This document shows positions 17,454 through 25,645 of a DNA stretch of 64,000 nt, piece by piece. Source of the stretch: Burkholderiales bacterium (GTDB lineage Bacteria; Pseudomonadota; Gammaproteobacteria; Burkholderiales; Casimicrobiaceae); NCBI GenBank assembly GCA_905339295.1, contig CAJPFI010000009.1:1-64000 (forward strand), given 5' to 3'. The translations under genes were made by a program, and so were the position numbers. The stretch's first letter is position 1, and the number at the start of each line of letters is the position of its first letter. The notes beneath the pieces are model-generated. The model did no database searches and was not told the origin of the DNA. It saw nothing but the letters and a program-made list of their open reading frames with translations.

Positions 17454-18362
17454 ATGAGACTGACCGAAGCGCAGCGGGAGACCTTTCGTCGCGACGGCTA
17501 CCTGTTCTTCCCGTCGCTGTTCTCGCCGCGCGAGGTCGCGGCGCTGGCAGACGCGGTGCCCGGTCTCTACGCGCGACGCGAGGTGTACAACGTGCGCGAG
17601 AAGGGCTCGGACGCGGTGCGCACGAACTTCGCCGCGCACATGGTCTCGGAGCCGTACGCCCGGCTCGCGCGCCACCCGCGCATGGTCGAGCCGGTGATCG
17701 ATCTGCTGGGCGAGCGCGTCTACATGCACCAGTTCAAGATCAACGGCAAGATGGCGTTCGAGGGCGACGTCTGGCAGTGGCACCAGGACTACGGCACCTG
17801 GCGCAACGACGACCTGATGCCGTCCGAGCGCGCGATGAACGTCGCGATCTTCCTCGACGACGTGAACGAGTTCAACGGGCCGCTGATGTTCATTCCCGGC
17901 AGCCACGCGAAGGGCGTGATCGACGCGAAGCACGACGTCACGACGACGAGCTATCCGCTGTGGACGCTCGACCACGACCTGATCCGGCAGCTGGTCGAGC
18001 GCGCCGGCGGCCGGAACGGCGGCATCGTCGCGCCGAAGGGGCCGGCGGGCTCGATGCTCGTGTTCCACTCGTGCCTCGTGCACGCGTCGACGTCGAATCT
18101 CTCGCCGTTCGACCGCGTGAGCGTCTACCTGTCGCTGTGCGCGGTGTCCAACCACATCCGGCGCTTCAAGCGGCCCGAGTACATCGCGCACCGCGACTTC
18201 GCGCCGATCGAGGTCCTGCCCGACGACTGCCTGCTGAAGCCGTATCCGGTCGAGCTGCCGTGGAGGGACCGCATGCCGGCGAGCGCGCTGCAGACCTCGC
18301 TCGACGTGCTGCCGGACGATGCGCCGGTCCGCGCCGCGCGTGTGGCCGGAGCCGCGCATTGA
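17454..18362 (+). CDS. Phytanoyl-CoA dioxygenase family protein, ectoine-hydroxylase-like
   Basis: Predicted Fe(II)/2-oxoglutarate-dependent oxygenase of 302 residues. The facial triad is visible: HQD in QWHQDYGTW (H110, D112) and a distal His in [12 protein letters not shown] (most likely H210), with R221 in PFDRVSVYL positioned for 2-oxoglutarate. The WQWHQDYG and PGSHAKG stretches resemble ectoine hydroxylase (EctD/ThpD), but no ectABC genes are nearby, so another substrate is likely. A good ribosome-binding site (GAGGAGG region before 17454) supports the start. Its stop overlaps the start of the lyase gene. Confidence 0.82.
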   Translation: MRLTEAQRETFRRDGYLFFPSLFSPREVAALADAVPGLYARREVYNVREKGSDAVRTNFAAHMVSEPYARLARHPRMVEPVIDLLGERVYMHQFKINGKMAFEGDVWQWHQDYGTWRNDDLMPSERAMNVAIFLDDVNEFNGPLMFIPGSHAKGVIDAKHDVTTTSYPLWTLDHDLIRQLVERAGGRNGGIVAPKGPAGSMLVFHSCLVHASTSNLSPFDRVSVYLSLCAVSNHIRRFKRPEYIAHRDFAPIEVLPDDCLLKPYPVELPWRDRMPASALQTSLDVLPDDAPVRAARVAGAAH

Positions 18363-19246
18363 GCGACGGGGAGTTTCACGGCGTCTTCCCCTACCTGGTC
18401 TCGCCGATTCGCGAGTCCGGCGAGGTGGACGACGCGGTCCTCGCACGGCTCTGCGACGACCTGATCGGCGCCGGCGTCCACGGCCTCGCGCCGCTGGGCT
18501 CGACCGGCGAGTTCGCATACCTGTCGCCGGCGCAGCGGCGGCGCGTCATCGAGGTGACGATCGAGGCGGCGCGCGGCCGCGTGCCGGTGGTCGCGGGCGT
18601 CGCGTCCACGACGACCGCCGACGCGGTCGCCCAGGCCCGCGGGGCCGAGCGAATGGGCGCGGACGGCATCCTCGCGATCCTCGAGGCGTACTTCCCGATC
18701 CCCGACGACGGCGTGCATGCGTACTTCGAGGCGGTCGCGGGCGCGGTCGGGATTCCGGTCGTCATCTACACGAATCCGAACTTCCAGCGCTCGGACCTGA
18801 CCCTGCCGGTCATCGAGCGGCTGTCGCGTGTCCCGAACATCCGCTACCTCAAGGACGCGTCGACCGACACCGGGCGCCTGCTGTCGATCATGAACCGCGT
18901 CGGCGGCCGCATCCGGGTGTTCGCCGCGTCGTCGCACGTGCCGGCGTGCGTGATGCTGATCGGCGGCGTCGGCTGGATGGCCGGCCCCGCGTGCGTCGCG
19001 CCGAGGCAGAGCGTCGAGCTCTACGAGCTGTGCCGGCGCGGCGACTGGGCCGCGGCGATGGAGAAGCAGCGCCCGCTGTGGGCGCTCAACCAGGCCTTCG
19101 CGAAACACAATCTCGCGGCGTGCATCAAGGGCGGGCTCGCGTTGCAGGGCTACGCGGCGGGGGCACCGCTGCCGCCGCAGGCTCCGCTGTCGGCCGAGGG
19201 CATCGAGGACGTGCGACGCGCGCTCGCCGCGATCGGCGCGCTTTGA
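18359..19246 (+). CDS. Dihydrodipicolinate synthase (DapA)-family lyase/aldolase
   Basis: Class I aldolase-type (beta/alpha)8 enzyme of 295 residues. Schiff-base lysine K165 sits in RYLKDAST, the proton-relay Tyr137 in VVIYTNP, and the pyruvate-binding GSTGE at 47-51. The alternate start TTG (18359-18361) overlaps the TGA of the dioxygenase gene, so the two are translationally coupled. Context with an oxygenase and a Gfo/Idh dehydrogenase suggests catabolism of a hydroxylated acid rather than lysine biosynthesis. The true dapA is probably elsewhere. Confidence 0.82.
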   Translation: MSDGEFHGVFPYLVSPIRESGEVDDAVLARLCDDLIGAGVHGLAPLGSTGEFAYLSPAQRRRVIEVTIEAARGRVPVVAGVASTTTADAVAQARGAERMGADGILAILEAYFPIPDDGVHAYFEAVAGAVGIPVVIYTNPNFQRSDLTLPVIERLSRVPNIRYLKDASTDTGRLLSIMNRVGGRIRVFAASSHVPACVMLIGGVGWMAGPACVAPRQSVELYELCRRGDWAAAMEKQRPLWALNQAFAKHNLAACIKGGLALQGYAAGAPLPPQAPLSAEGIEDVRRALAAIGAL

Positions 19247-19286
19247 CCGAGAGGGCCGGGCTCGGAGCCCGCCGCCGGGAGGTCGG

Positions 19287-20291
19287 ATGAAGAAGGTCGT
19301 CTGGGGCGTGATCAGCACCGCGAAGATCGGTCTCAACCGGGTGCTTCCGGGCATGAAGAAGAGCGCGTGGTGCGACATCCGCGCCATGGCCTCGCGCGAC
19401 GAGGCGACCGCGCGCGCGGCGGCGGATGCGCTCGGCATCCCGAAGGCGTACGGGTCGTACGAGGCGCTCCTCGCCGATCCCGAGATCGAGGCGGTCTACA
19501 ACCCGCTGCCGAATCACCTGCACGTCCCGATGACGCTCGCCGCGGCGCGGGCGGGCAAGCACGTGCTGTGCGAGAAGCCGATCGCGATCGACGCCGCCGA
19601 GGCGGCGCAGCTGCGCGACGCGTCGAAGCGCGTGCTGATCGCCGAGGCGTTCATGGTGCGCTTCCATCCGCAGTGGCTGCGCGCGCGCGAGCTGGTGCGC
19701 GAGGGCGCGATCGGCACGCTGCGCACCGTTCAGATGTTCTTCGGCTACCACAACGTCGATCCGGCGAACGTGCGCAACAGGGCGGACATCGGCGGCGGCG
19801 GTCTCTACGACATCGGCTGCTACGCGATCGTCGCGGGCCGCTGGTTCTTCGGGGGAGAGCCGCGGCGCGGGATCGCGCTGATCGACCGCGATCCGGCCTT
19901 TCGCACCGACCGCCTCACGAGCGCGCTCGTCGACTTCGGCGACGGGCGCCGGCTCGACTTCACCGTGTCGACGCAGACGGCGCCGCACCAGCGCATCCAG
20001 CTCTGCGGCACCAGGGGCCGCATCGAGATCCCGATTCCGGTCAACGCGCCGCAGGGCGCGGCGACGCGCCTGCTGGTCGACGACTGCTCGTCGCTCGAAG
20101 GCACCGGCATCCGCACCGAGACGCTGCCGGCGAGCGATCAGTACGAGCTGCAGGGCGAGGCGTTCTCGCGCGCGGTGCGCGGCGAGATCGCGCTGCCGTT
20201 CGGCGTCGACGACGCGATCGCGAACATGCGGGTGATCGACGCGCTGTTCCGCTCCGAGAGGAGCGGCGCCTGGGAGACGATCGAGGCGTGA
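19287..20291 (+). CDS. Gfo/Idh/MocA-family oxidoreductase
   Basis: NAD(P)-dependent dehydrogenase of 334 residues with an N-terminal Rossmann domain (WGVISTAKIGLNRVLPG, a variant of the usual GxGxxG) and a C-terminal alpha/beta domain. CEKPIAI is the signature EKP motif with the catalytic lysine region, and GGGGLYDIGCYAI is the conserved C-domain helix with the active-site Asp and Tyr/His region. Substrates in this family are usually sugars, inositols or aldose-like compounds. It follows the DapA-like gene by 40 bases, completing a probable three-gene operon (17454-20291). Confidence 0.85.
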   Translation: MKKVVWGVISTAKIGLNRVLPGMKKSAWCDIRAMASRDEATARAAADALGIPKAYGSYEALLADPEIEAVYNPLPNHLHVPMTLAAARAGKHVLCEKPIAIDAAEAAQLRDASKRVLIAEAFMVRFHPQWLRARELVREGAIGTLRTVQMFFGYHNVDPANVRNRADIGGGGLYDIGCYAIVAGRWFFGGEPRRGIALIDRDPAFRTDRLTSALVDFGDGRRLDFTVSTQTAPHQRIQLCGTRGRIEIPIPVNAPQGAATRLLVDDCSSLEGTGIRTETLPASDQYELQGEAFSRAVRGEIALPFGVDDAIANMRVIDALFRSERSGAWETIEA

Positions 20292-20384
20292 TCGGCGGTC
20301 GGCGCGGCCGGCCGGCCAGCCGTCGCGGACCCCGGGGGATTCGGCGAGGCGCTGCCGCAACGCGGCCGCCGGGGTGCGTCGCGG

Positions 20385-20555
20385 TCAGGCCGAAGGCGGC
20401 TGCTGCGGCTCGGCGTCGTCGGCCGCCGGCGGGGCCTCGTCGGCATTCGGGGCGCCGGTGCGGGCGTTCGCCTTCGCGCGGAGCTTCTCTTCCTTCTTCT
20501 GCTTCTTCGCCAGTTCGCGCTGTCGCTTCTGGTATCCGTAGTTGGGCTTGGCCAA
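20385..20555 (-). CDS. Small conserved basic/coiled protein
   Basis: A 56-residue protein starting at TTG (20553-20555), preceded at a good distance by AGGAG. It begins MAKPNYGYQKRQRELAKK and continues with a lysine-rich helix (QKKEEKLRAKANAR), then an acidic/proline-rich tail ending QQPPSA. The opening matches a widespread family of tiny proteobacterial proteins of unknown function (MAKPNY.fQKRQRELAKKxKKEEK). It is divergent from the PP-loop genes. Function unknown; the strong start and conserved sequence make it a likely real gene. Confidence 0.75.
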   Translation of the reverse strand: MAKPNYGYQKRQRELAKKQKKEEKLRAKANARTGAPNADEAPPAADDAEPQQPPSA

Positions 20556-20772
20556 TGGCTCTCCTGTCGGGGGGGCGCCGCCGGTCCTGGGCGGCAGGGC
20601 GTGCTCAGGGCGCCATTGTGACAGACGACGGCGCGGGCGTCAGAAGGCGGGGCCCGGACGGCGCGGCCCCCGCGAAGGCCGCGGGGACCGTCGCACGGAC
20701 CGGCTCGCCCCGATCCGCCCGGCGCCGCCGGACCCGGCCGCGGCCTCCCGTTCGCCGTGGCACACTCCGGCC

Positions 20773-21996
20773 GTGCGACTCGAAAGCATCGACATCTCGC
20801 CTTCGCCCGATCGCCCCGACGCGGTGCGGCTCACCGGACATGTCCGCTACGACCGCGCGCGGGAAGGGCCCGCGTCCGAGGATTACTGGTACGAGTTCCC
20901 GGCCTCGGTCGCGGAATCGGTCTCGACGACCGGCAACCCCTGGCTCGCGTGCCTGCTGCCGGTCGCCGTCGAGCTGGGCGAGCCGCTGGCCCTGTGCCGG
21001 CCGGTCGACGCACTGATGCTCGACAATGCGCACGAGCGGATGGCGACGTGGCACTGGTGGAGCCCGCGGCACGCTCCGGTACCCATCGAGGCCGACGTCG
21101 CGGCCCCGGACACCGACGCGACCCGGCGCCGGCGCACGGCGAGCCTGTTCTCCGGCGGCGTCGACTCGTTCTACACGGCGCTGTCGCCGCGCGCCGCGCC
21201 GATCGACGACCTGATGCTCATCCACGGGGCGTTCGACCTGATGCACGCGAAGCGCGCGGCCTTCGAGCGCGTGCAGGCGAAGCTGCAGGCCGCGGCCGAC
21301 GCGCTCGGCATGGCGCTGGTCCCCGCGACGACGAACCTGCTGCACACGCGGCTCCGCAAGACCGACCTCGTCTTCATCTCGCAGGGTTCGATGATGGGCT
21401 CGGTCCCGCTCGCGCTCGAGCAGCGCTACGGGCGCGTGCTCATCCCGGCCAGCGTCGATCTCGACTGGAAGGAGGCATGGGGAACGCACCCGCTCACCGA
21501 CGCGCTGCTGTCGACGAGCCGCACGAGCGTGACCGAGGATGCGTTCGCGGTCCGTCGCATCGACAAGACCGTGGCCGTCGCGCAATCGGACGTCGCCCTC
21601 GCGGCGTTGCGGGTGTGCCTGTTCACCGGCGACGAGACCAACTGCATGGACTGCGAGAAGTGCCTGCGCGCGGCGATCGTCCTGGAGACCATGGGCGTCC
21701 TCGGGCGTGCCGCGGCGTTCCGCGCGGGATCGCTCGACGTGCAGCGAATCCGGCGCATGACGATCGGCGATCCGCACGTCCGCCACTATTACGACGAGCT
21801 GCGCGCATTCTGCCGCCAGCACGGACGGGAGGATCTCGCCAGGGCGATCGAGCACGCGCTCGCGCGCGCGCGCCGGCACGATCCGTTCCGCCCGCTCGTG
21901 CGCTGGCTGCGCAGGCTTCCGCTCGTGGGACCGGCCACGCACTGGATCGAGGCGCGCGTGCAGGACGTCGGCGTCACGAAGCACAGGCTGCAATGA
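20773..21996 (+). CDS. QueC-like PP-loop ATPase-fold protein, first of a tandem pair
   Basis: Protein of 407 residues from the GTG at 20773. The PP-loop SGGVDS (127-132) marks an adenine-nucleotide alpha-hydrolase fold that adenylates substrates. Cysteines 282, 291, 294 and 297 form C-x8-C-x2-C-x2-C (in RVCLFTGDETNC onward), the spacing of the zinc site in QueC, the 7-cyano-7-deazaguanine synthase. Unlike QueC (about 230 residues) it has an extra ~125-residue N-terminal domain with WYEFPASVAESV and NPWLACLLPVAVELGEPL. The following gene is a paralogue colinear over the whole length. I do not know its function; an amide- or nitrile-forming role is possible. Confidence 0.75.
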   Translation: MRLESIDISPSPDRPDAVRLTGHVRYDRAREGPASEDYWYEFPASVAESVSTTGNPWLACLLPVAVELGEPLALCRPVDALMLDNAHERMATWHWWSPRHAPVPIEADVAAPDTDATRRRRTASLFSGGVDSFYTALSPRAAPIDDLMLIHGAFDLMHAKRAAFERVQAKLQAAADALGMALVPATTNLLHTRLRKTDLVFISQGSMMGSVPLALEQRYGRVLIPASVDLDWKEAWGTHPLTDALLSTSRTSVTEDAFAVRRIDKTVAVAQSDVALAALRVCLFTGDETNCMDCEKCLRAAIVLETMGVLGRAAAFRAGSLDVQRIRRMTIGDPHVRHYYDELRAFCRQHGREDLARAIEHALARARRHDPFRPLVRWLRRLPLVGPATHWIEARVQDVGVTKHRLQ

Positions 21997-22041
21997 CCCG
22001 CCGGCGCGCCCGCGTCGCCTGACATCCTCCGGCGCCGGACC

Positions 22042-23289
22042 GTGAAGCTGCAACACGTCGAGATCGCCCGGTCGCCGGACCGGCCGGGCCACGTGCGGCT
22101 GAACGGCGTCGTCCGCTACGACCGGCCGCGGGACGGCCGCGCCGAGGAAACCTGCTGGTACGAGGTCCCCGACGCATTCGCCGGCGATCTGTCGACCTCC
22201 GGGAACCCGTGGCTCGCGGGACTGTTGCCGGTCGCCGTGTCGATCGGTGAACCGCTCGTCATCGCCCGACCGGTCGACGCAATGCTGCTCGACAACGTGC
22301 ACGACCTCATGGCGATCTGGCACGTCTGGTATCCGCACCGGGTGCCGGTGGCGATCGAAGCCGACGTGACGCCGAGCTTCGCGCCGCCCGAACCCGGCGC
22401 GCCGGCTCCCGGCCGCCCTGCGCGCCGCACCGCGTTGTTCTTCTCGGGCGGCGTGGATTCCTTCTGCACCGCCCTGCGCGCGCGGTCGTCGCCCATCGAC
22501 GACCTGCTGCTCGTGCTCGGTTCGTTCGACCTCGTGGGGGCGACGCCGGCGTCGCTCGATCGCGTCCGGGCGAAGCTCGAGATCGCGGCCGATGCGATCG
22601 GCAAGACGCTCGTGCCGATCGCGACGAACCAGATGCGCACGCGCATGGCCGAATGCGATCCGAGGAACCTGGGGGGCACTCCGATGCTCGCGGCGGCGGC
22701 GCTCGCGCTCGAGCGCCGATACGCGCGCGTGCTGGTCTCCGCGAGCTGCGACCTCGATTTCATCGTCCCGACGGGCGCCCATCCGCTCATCCCCCCGCTG
22801 ATGTCGACGAGCGGCACGCGCTTCGACGAGGAGGGCATCGCGATGACGCGCATCGAGAAGACCGCCATCGTCGCGCGCTGCGACGCGGCGCTCGCCGCGC
22901 TGCGCGTGTGCTTCATGAGCGGCGACGAGACCAACTGCATGCAGTGCGTGAAGTGCATCCGCACCGCGACCACGCTTGAGGCCCTCGGCGTGCTCGGGCG
23001 GGCGACCGGGTTCGGCGGCGGCACGCTCGACCCCGCGCGTGTCGCGCGCGCCACCGTGGTCGACGCGAGCGACCGGCACTACCTCGTGGATCTGCCCGAC
23101 TTCTGCCGCGAGCACGGGCGCCCGGACCTCGCGCGCGCGGTCGAGCGCGCGCTCGCGCGATCGCGGCTTCACGACCCGTTCCGGCCGCTCGTGCGCTGGC
23201 TGCGGCGCTTCCCGGTCGTCGGCCCGGCGACGCGCTGGCTCGAGGCGCGCGTGCAGGACTCCCCGGTTCCGACGCGCAGGTCACCGTGA
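22042..23289 (+). CDS. QueC-like PP-loop ATPase-fold protein, second of a tandem pair
   Basis: Paralogue of the preceding gene, 415 residues from the GTG at 22042. The two align from the first residues (SPDRP, VRYDR, WYE.P, NPWLA, RPVDA). SGGVDS is at 135-140 and the zinc-type motif C-x8-C-x2-C-x2-C is at 290, 299, 302 and 305. A proline-rich insertion (about 111-127) precedes the PP-loop. The C-terminal helices (RLHDPFRPLVRWLRRFP) are nearly identical to those of the first copy. The 45-base gap suggests one operon. Retention of both active-site motifs implies both copies are functional and may have different substrates or form a heterodimer. Confidence 0.75.
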   Translation: MKLQHVEIARSPDRPGHVRLNGVVRYDRPRDGRAEETCWYEVPDAFAGDLSTSGNPWLAGLLPVAVSIGEPLVIARPVDAMLLDNVHDLMAIWHVWYPHRVPVAIEADVTPSFAPPEPGAPAPGRPARRTALFFSGGVDSFCTALRARSSPIDDLLLVLGSFDLVGATPASLDRVRAKLEIAADAIGKTLVPIATNQMRTRMAECDPRNLGGTPMLAAAALALERRYARVLVSASCDLDFIVPTGAHPLIPPLMSTSGTRFDEEGIAMTRIEKTAIVARCDAALAALRVCFMSGDETNCMQCVKCIRTATTLEALGVLGRATGFGGGTLDPARVARATVVDASDRHYLVDLPDFCREHGRPDLARAVERALARSRLHDPFRPLVRWLRRFPVVGPATRWLEARVQDSPVPTRRSP

Positions 23290-23386
23290 CCGGTCGACGC
23301 GGGCGGCGCGAATCGCTTCGTCGTCCGCTGCCCGCGTCGTCCGCCCGGGAAGGGCGCGCGCGCCGCGCGGACGCGGCGGGCGCAGC

Positions 23387-24022
23387 TCAGAGCGTGACGA
23401 GCCCGCGCGGCGTGCGCAGCATCGCGGCGAGGCGAGGCGCGGTGCCGTAGGTCACGCGGAGCGCGTCGGACAGTCCCGACGCGGCCAGCGCGCGACGGAT
23501 CGTCTCGGGCGACGGGTGCGCCGCGGCGAGCTCCACGAGCGACGCGCCGTCGTCCGGCAGGCCGTCGGCGGGATGGCGCTCGACGTCCCACTGGATGAGC
23601 GTCGGCAACACGCCGCCGCCGGGCCGCGAACCGTCGTCGGGAACCGTGATCCGCCAGCGCAGATCGCCGCGCGACATCGCGTGCACGGCTCCGGGCGCGA
23701 CGAGCGCCTCCGCGACGGCGCGCTCGATGTTCGAGGTGCGCGCGGCCCAGCCCACGAGCTGGGGCCGCTCGCCGAGCGACTGCTGCAGCGAGTCGACGTC
23801 CAGGTCGAACCAGCGCGGACGCGCGGGACGCGGCAGCGTCGGGTCGATCGCGATCAGCTCGAGGTAGAGGCGCTCGCCCAGCCGCACGACCGCGTTGTGT
23901 GTGCCCATCGCGACGTGCTGTCCGCCCGGACGCGGTGCGATGCCGGTCAGCTCGGAGACATGGTCGATCACCTGCGCCAGCGTGGCGCCCGCGATGACGA
24001 GATGATCGAGCGTCGCGATCAT
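23387..24022 (-). CDS. VOC-superfamily protein (glyoxalase-like domain 3)
   Basis: Protein of 211 residues from the ATG at 24020-24022 (MIATLDHLVIAGATL). The opening LDHLVIAG, GQHVAMGTHNAVVRLGERLYLELIAID and the later PTLIQWDVERHPADGL fit the Glyoxalase_3/VOC fold, in which paired beta-alpha-beta units bind a metal through His and Glu residues. H8 and E75-like residues are candidates. The substrate is unknown. It is third in a same-strand group after an esterase and another VOC protein. The open frame continues upstream of this ATG but loses family similarity. Confidence 0.78.
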   Translation of the reverse strand: MIATLDHLVIAGATLAQVIDHVSELTGIAPRPGGQHVAMGTHNAVVRLGERLYLELIAIDPTLPRPARPRWFDLDVDSLQQSLGERPQLVGWAARTSNIERAVAEALVAPGAVHAMSRGDLRWRITVPDDGSRPGGGVLPTLIQWDVERHPADGLPDDGASLVELAAAHPSPETIRRALAASGLSDALRVTYGTAPRLAAMLRTPRGLVTL

Positions 24023-24077
24023 GCGGGGCCTTTCCCGTGCCCGCCCGACGCGCGGCTTGCGCGCGCCCGTTCGCGCA

Positions 24078-24153
24078 GCGAACGCCGGGGGTTCCCGGGG
24101 AGCTCGCTTCGCCTGTCCGCCCCCGAGCGGTCCGGCTCCCCGGCGGCGTTCGC
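24078..24153. repeat. Long imperfect hairpin between two VOC genes
   Basis: GCGAACGCCGGGGG...CCCGGGGAGC (24078-24103) is matched by GGCTCCCCGGCGGCGTTCGC (24134-24153). It could fold into a strong stem between the two genes on the minus strand. No T-run follows. Confidence 0.4.
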
Positions 24154-24158
24154 CGCCT

Positions 24159-24539
24159 TCACGGCGCGGCTTCCGCCGCGTCGAAGTCGAGCTCGATGCG
24201 CGCGCCGTTCGGGTCGAGGAAGAAGACCTGCCAGACGCCCGAGCCGACCTGCCTGCGGCAGGCATACCTGATCCCGGCCGCGTCGAGCTGCGCGGCCTTC
24301 GCCGCGAGTCCGCGCGCGGAGAACGCCATGTGGTCGATCACGCCGGGCTTGAGCTCGTCGCGCCTGCGTCCGCCGACCACGTGCAGGATCGGGGCGCGGT
24401 CCGCGTAGAGCCACGCGCCGGGAAAGTCCAGGTCGGGCCGGTATCCCGGCTCGAGGCCGAGGTACTCGCGGTAGAACGCGACCGTCCGCTCGACGTCGTC
24501 GGTCAGGACGGTGAAATGGTTCATCGCGTGGACGCTCAT
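24159..24539 (-). CDS. VOC-family (glyoxalase/dioxygenase fold) protein
   Basis: Single-domain-pair VOC protein of 126 residues from the ATG at 24537-24539. MNHFTVLTDDVERTVAFYREYLGLEPG is the classic first beta-alpha unit, with a metal-ligand His. GVIDHMAFSARGL supplies the second His, and FFLDPNGARIELDFD the final Glu. Proteins of this kind include lactoylglutathione lyases, ring-cleaving dioxygenases and resistance proteins, and sequence alone does not choose among them. It lies 70 bases downstream of the esterase gene. Confidence 0.85.
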   Translation of the reverse strand: MSVHAMNHFTVLTDDVERTVAFYREYLGLEPGYRPDLDFPGAWLYADRAPILHVVGGRRRDELKPGVIDHMAFSARGLAAKAAQLDAAGIRYACRRQVGSGVWQVFFLDPNGARIELDFDAAEAAP

Positions 24540-24609
24540 CGTGACCTTCCCCTGGCCGCGCTGCATCGAGGCCGTCGCGCCCGCGCTCCCGCGATTGCGA
24601 GCCGCCATC

Positions 24610-25617
24610 CTACCCTTGCCCGCGCCGCCAGACGATCTCGAGGAACGCTCCCGCCAACGCCGTGGCGTCGGGGCCGGCCCTGTCGTGGAACGGGAGGGTC
24701 GCGTCGCCGCCGCTCCACGCATGGCCGAGGTCGTCGACCTCGACGAGGCGCGCGAGCAGCTCGCCGTCGGCCTCCCACTCGCGCACGCGAAACCCGTGGC
24801 CCCGCAGCGGCGACTCGTGGCGGGCGTGATCGGGATCGGGAAGCGTGGACTCGGATCCGCCGGGAACGTCGGCGCCGTTTCGCGCGAGGAACTGGCGAAC
24901 GAGAGCGGCGGCATTGCGCGACGCCACGACGTCGTCGGCGCGGCCGTGGATCGCGAGCAGCGGCGTGCGCCGCGAACCGTCGCCCTCGGCGCGGATCGCG
25001 TCGCGGCCGATCGCGGCCACGTCGGTCTCGGGACCGCGCTTCATCACGGTGAGCGCGGCGAACGGCGAGGCGGCCGCACCGCACGCGATGCCCGCCACGG
25101 AAACCACCGCGCGGATCCGATCGCCGTGACGCACGCCGAGGATCGCAGCGAGCGCGGCGCCCGCCGACATGCCCATCGCGGCGGTGCGACGTGCGTCGGT
25201 GCGGCGCCATCGCGTGGCCTTGCGCATCATCGCCGCGACGATCTCGGCCTCTCCGCGTCCCCTGGCGGTTGCCTCGTCGAACCAGTTCCAGCAGCCGTAC
25301 GGGTTCGCGGACGCCTTCTGGCGCGGCAGCAGCACGTAGCTGCCGAGGCGGTCGGCGAGCGCCGCGACGCGCGTCCCGCGCGCGATGTCCTCGGGCGTCT
25401 GCTTGCAGCCGTGCAGCAGGACGATGAGCGGCATCGCGCGGAAGCGCGACGCGCCCTTCGGCACGTACAGCAGGTACTTGCGCCGCGGCCAGACCGTCGG
25501 GTTGGTCGAGAGCCAGCCGCGCCACGCGAACGCCGCGCCCGCGACGTAGCGTCCCGGCGACGATTCGAGGCGGAACCATCGGGCGAGCGTCTCCTTGATC
25601 CGCGTCCAGACGCCCAT
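24610..25617 (-). CDS. PHB depolymerase/feruloyl-esterase family hydrolase
   Basis: Alpha/beta-hydrolase of 335 residues resembling the poly-3-hydroxybutyrate depolymerase/LpqC esterase family (COG3509). Visible features: LIVLLHGCKQTPEDIA (oxyanion-hole region), AMGMSAGAALA with the nucleophile Ser in G-x-S-x-G, IHGRADDVV with the acid, and DLGHAWSGGD with the catalytic His. The N-terminal ~30 residues (RIKETLARWFRLESSPGRYV) are amphipathic rather than a clear signal peptide, so the enzyme may be intracellular or membrane-associated. The substrate could be a polyester or an aromatic ester. Confidence 0.82.
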   Translation of the reverse strand: MGVWTRIKETLARWFRLESSPGRYVAGAAFAWRGWLSTNPTVWPRRKYLLYVPKGASRFRAMPLIVLLHGCKQTPEDIARGTRVAALADRLGSYVLLPRQKASANPYGCWNWFDEATARGRGEAEIVAAMMRKATRWRRTDARRTAAMGMSAGAALAAILGVRHGDRIRAVVSVAGIACGAAASPFAALTVMKRGPETDVAAIGRDAIRAEGDGSRRTPLLAIHGRADDVVASRNAAALVRQFLARNGADVPGGSESTLPDPDHARHESPLRGHGFRVREWEADGELLARLVEVDDLGHAWSGGDATLPFHDRAGPDATALAGAFLEIVWRRGQG

Positions 25618-25645
25618 GGCGGCGGCTCAGCCCGCGACCACGTCC

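Noticed and set aside
17454-18362. Calling the oxygenase ectD (ectoine hydroxylase)
   Set aside because: The HxD and R positions resemble EctD, but ectA, ectB and ectC are absent nearby and the neighbours point to other substrates, so only the family is given.
18359-19246. Calling the DapA-like gene dapA
   Set aside because: Catalytic Lys and Tyr are present, but start coupling to an oxygenase and the Gfo/Idh neighbour argue for a catabolic lyase rather than lysine biosynthesis.
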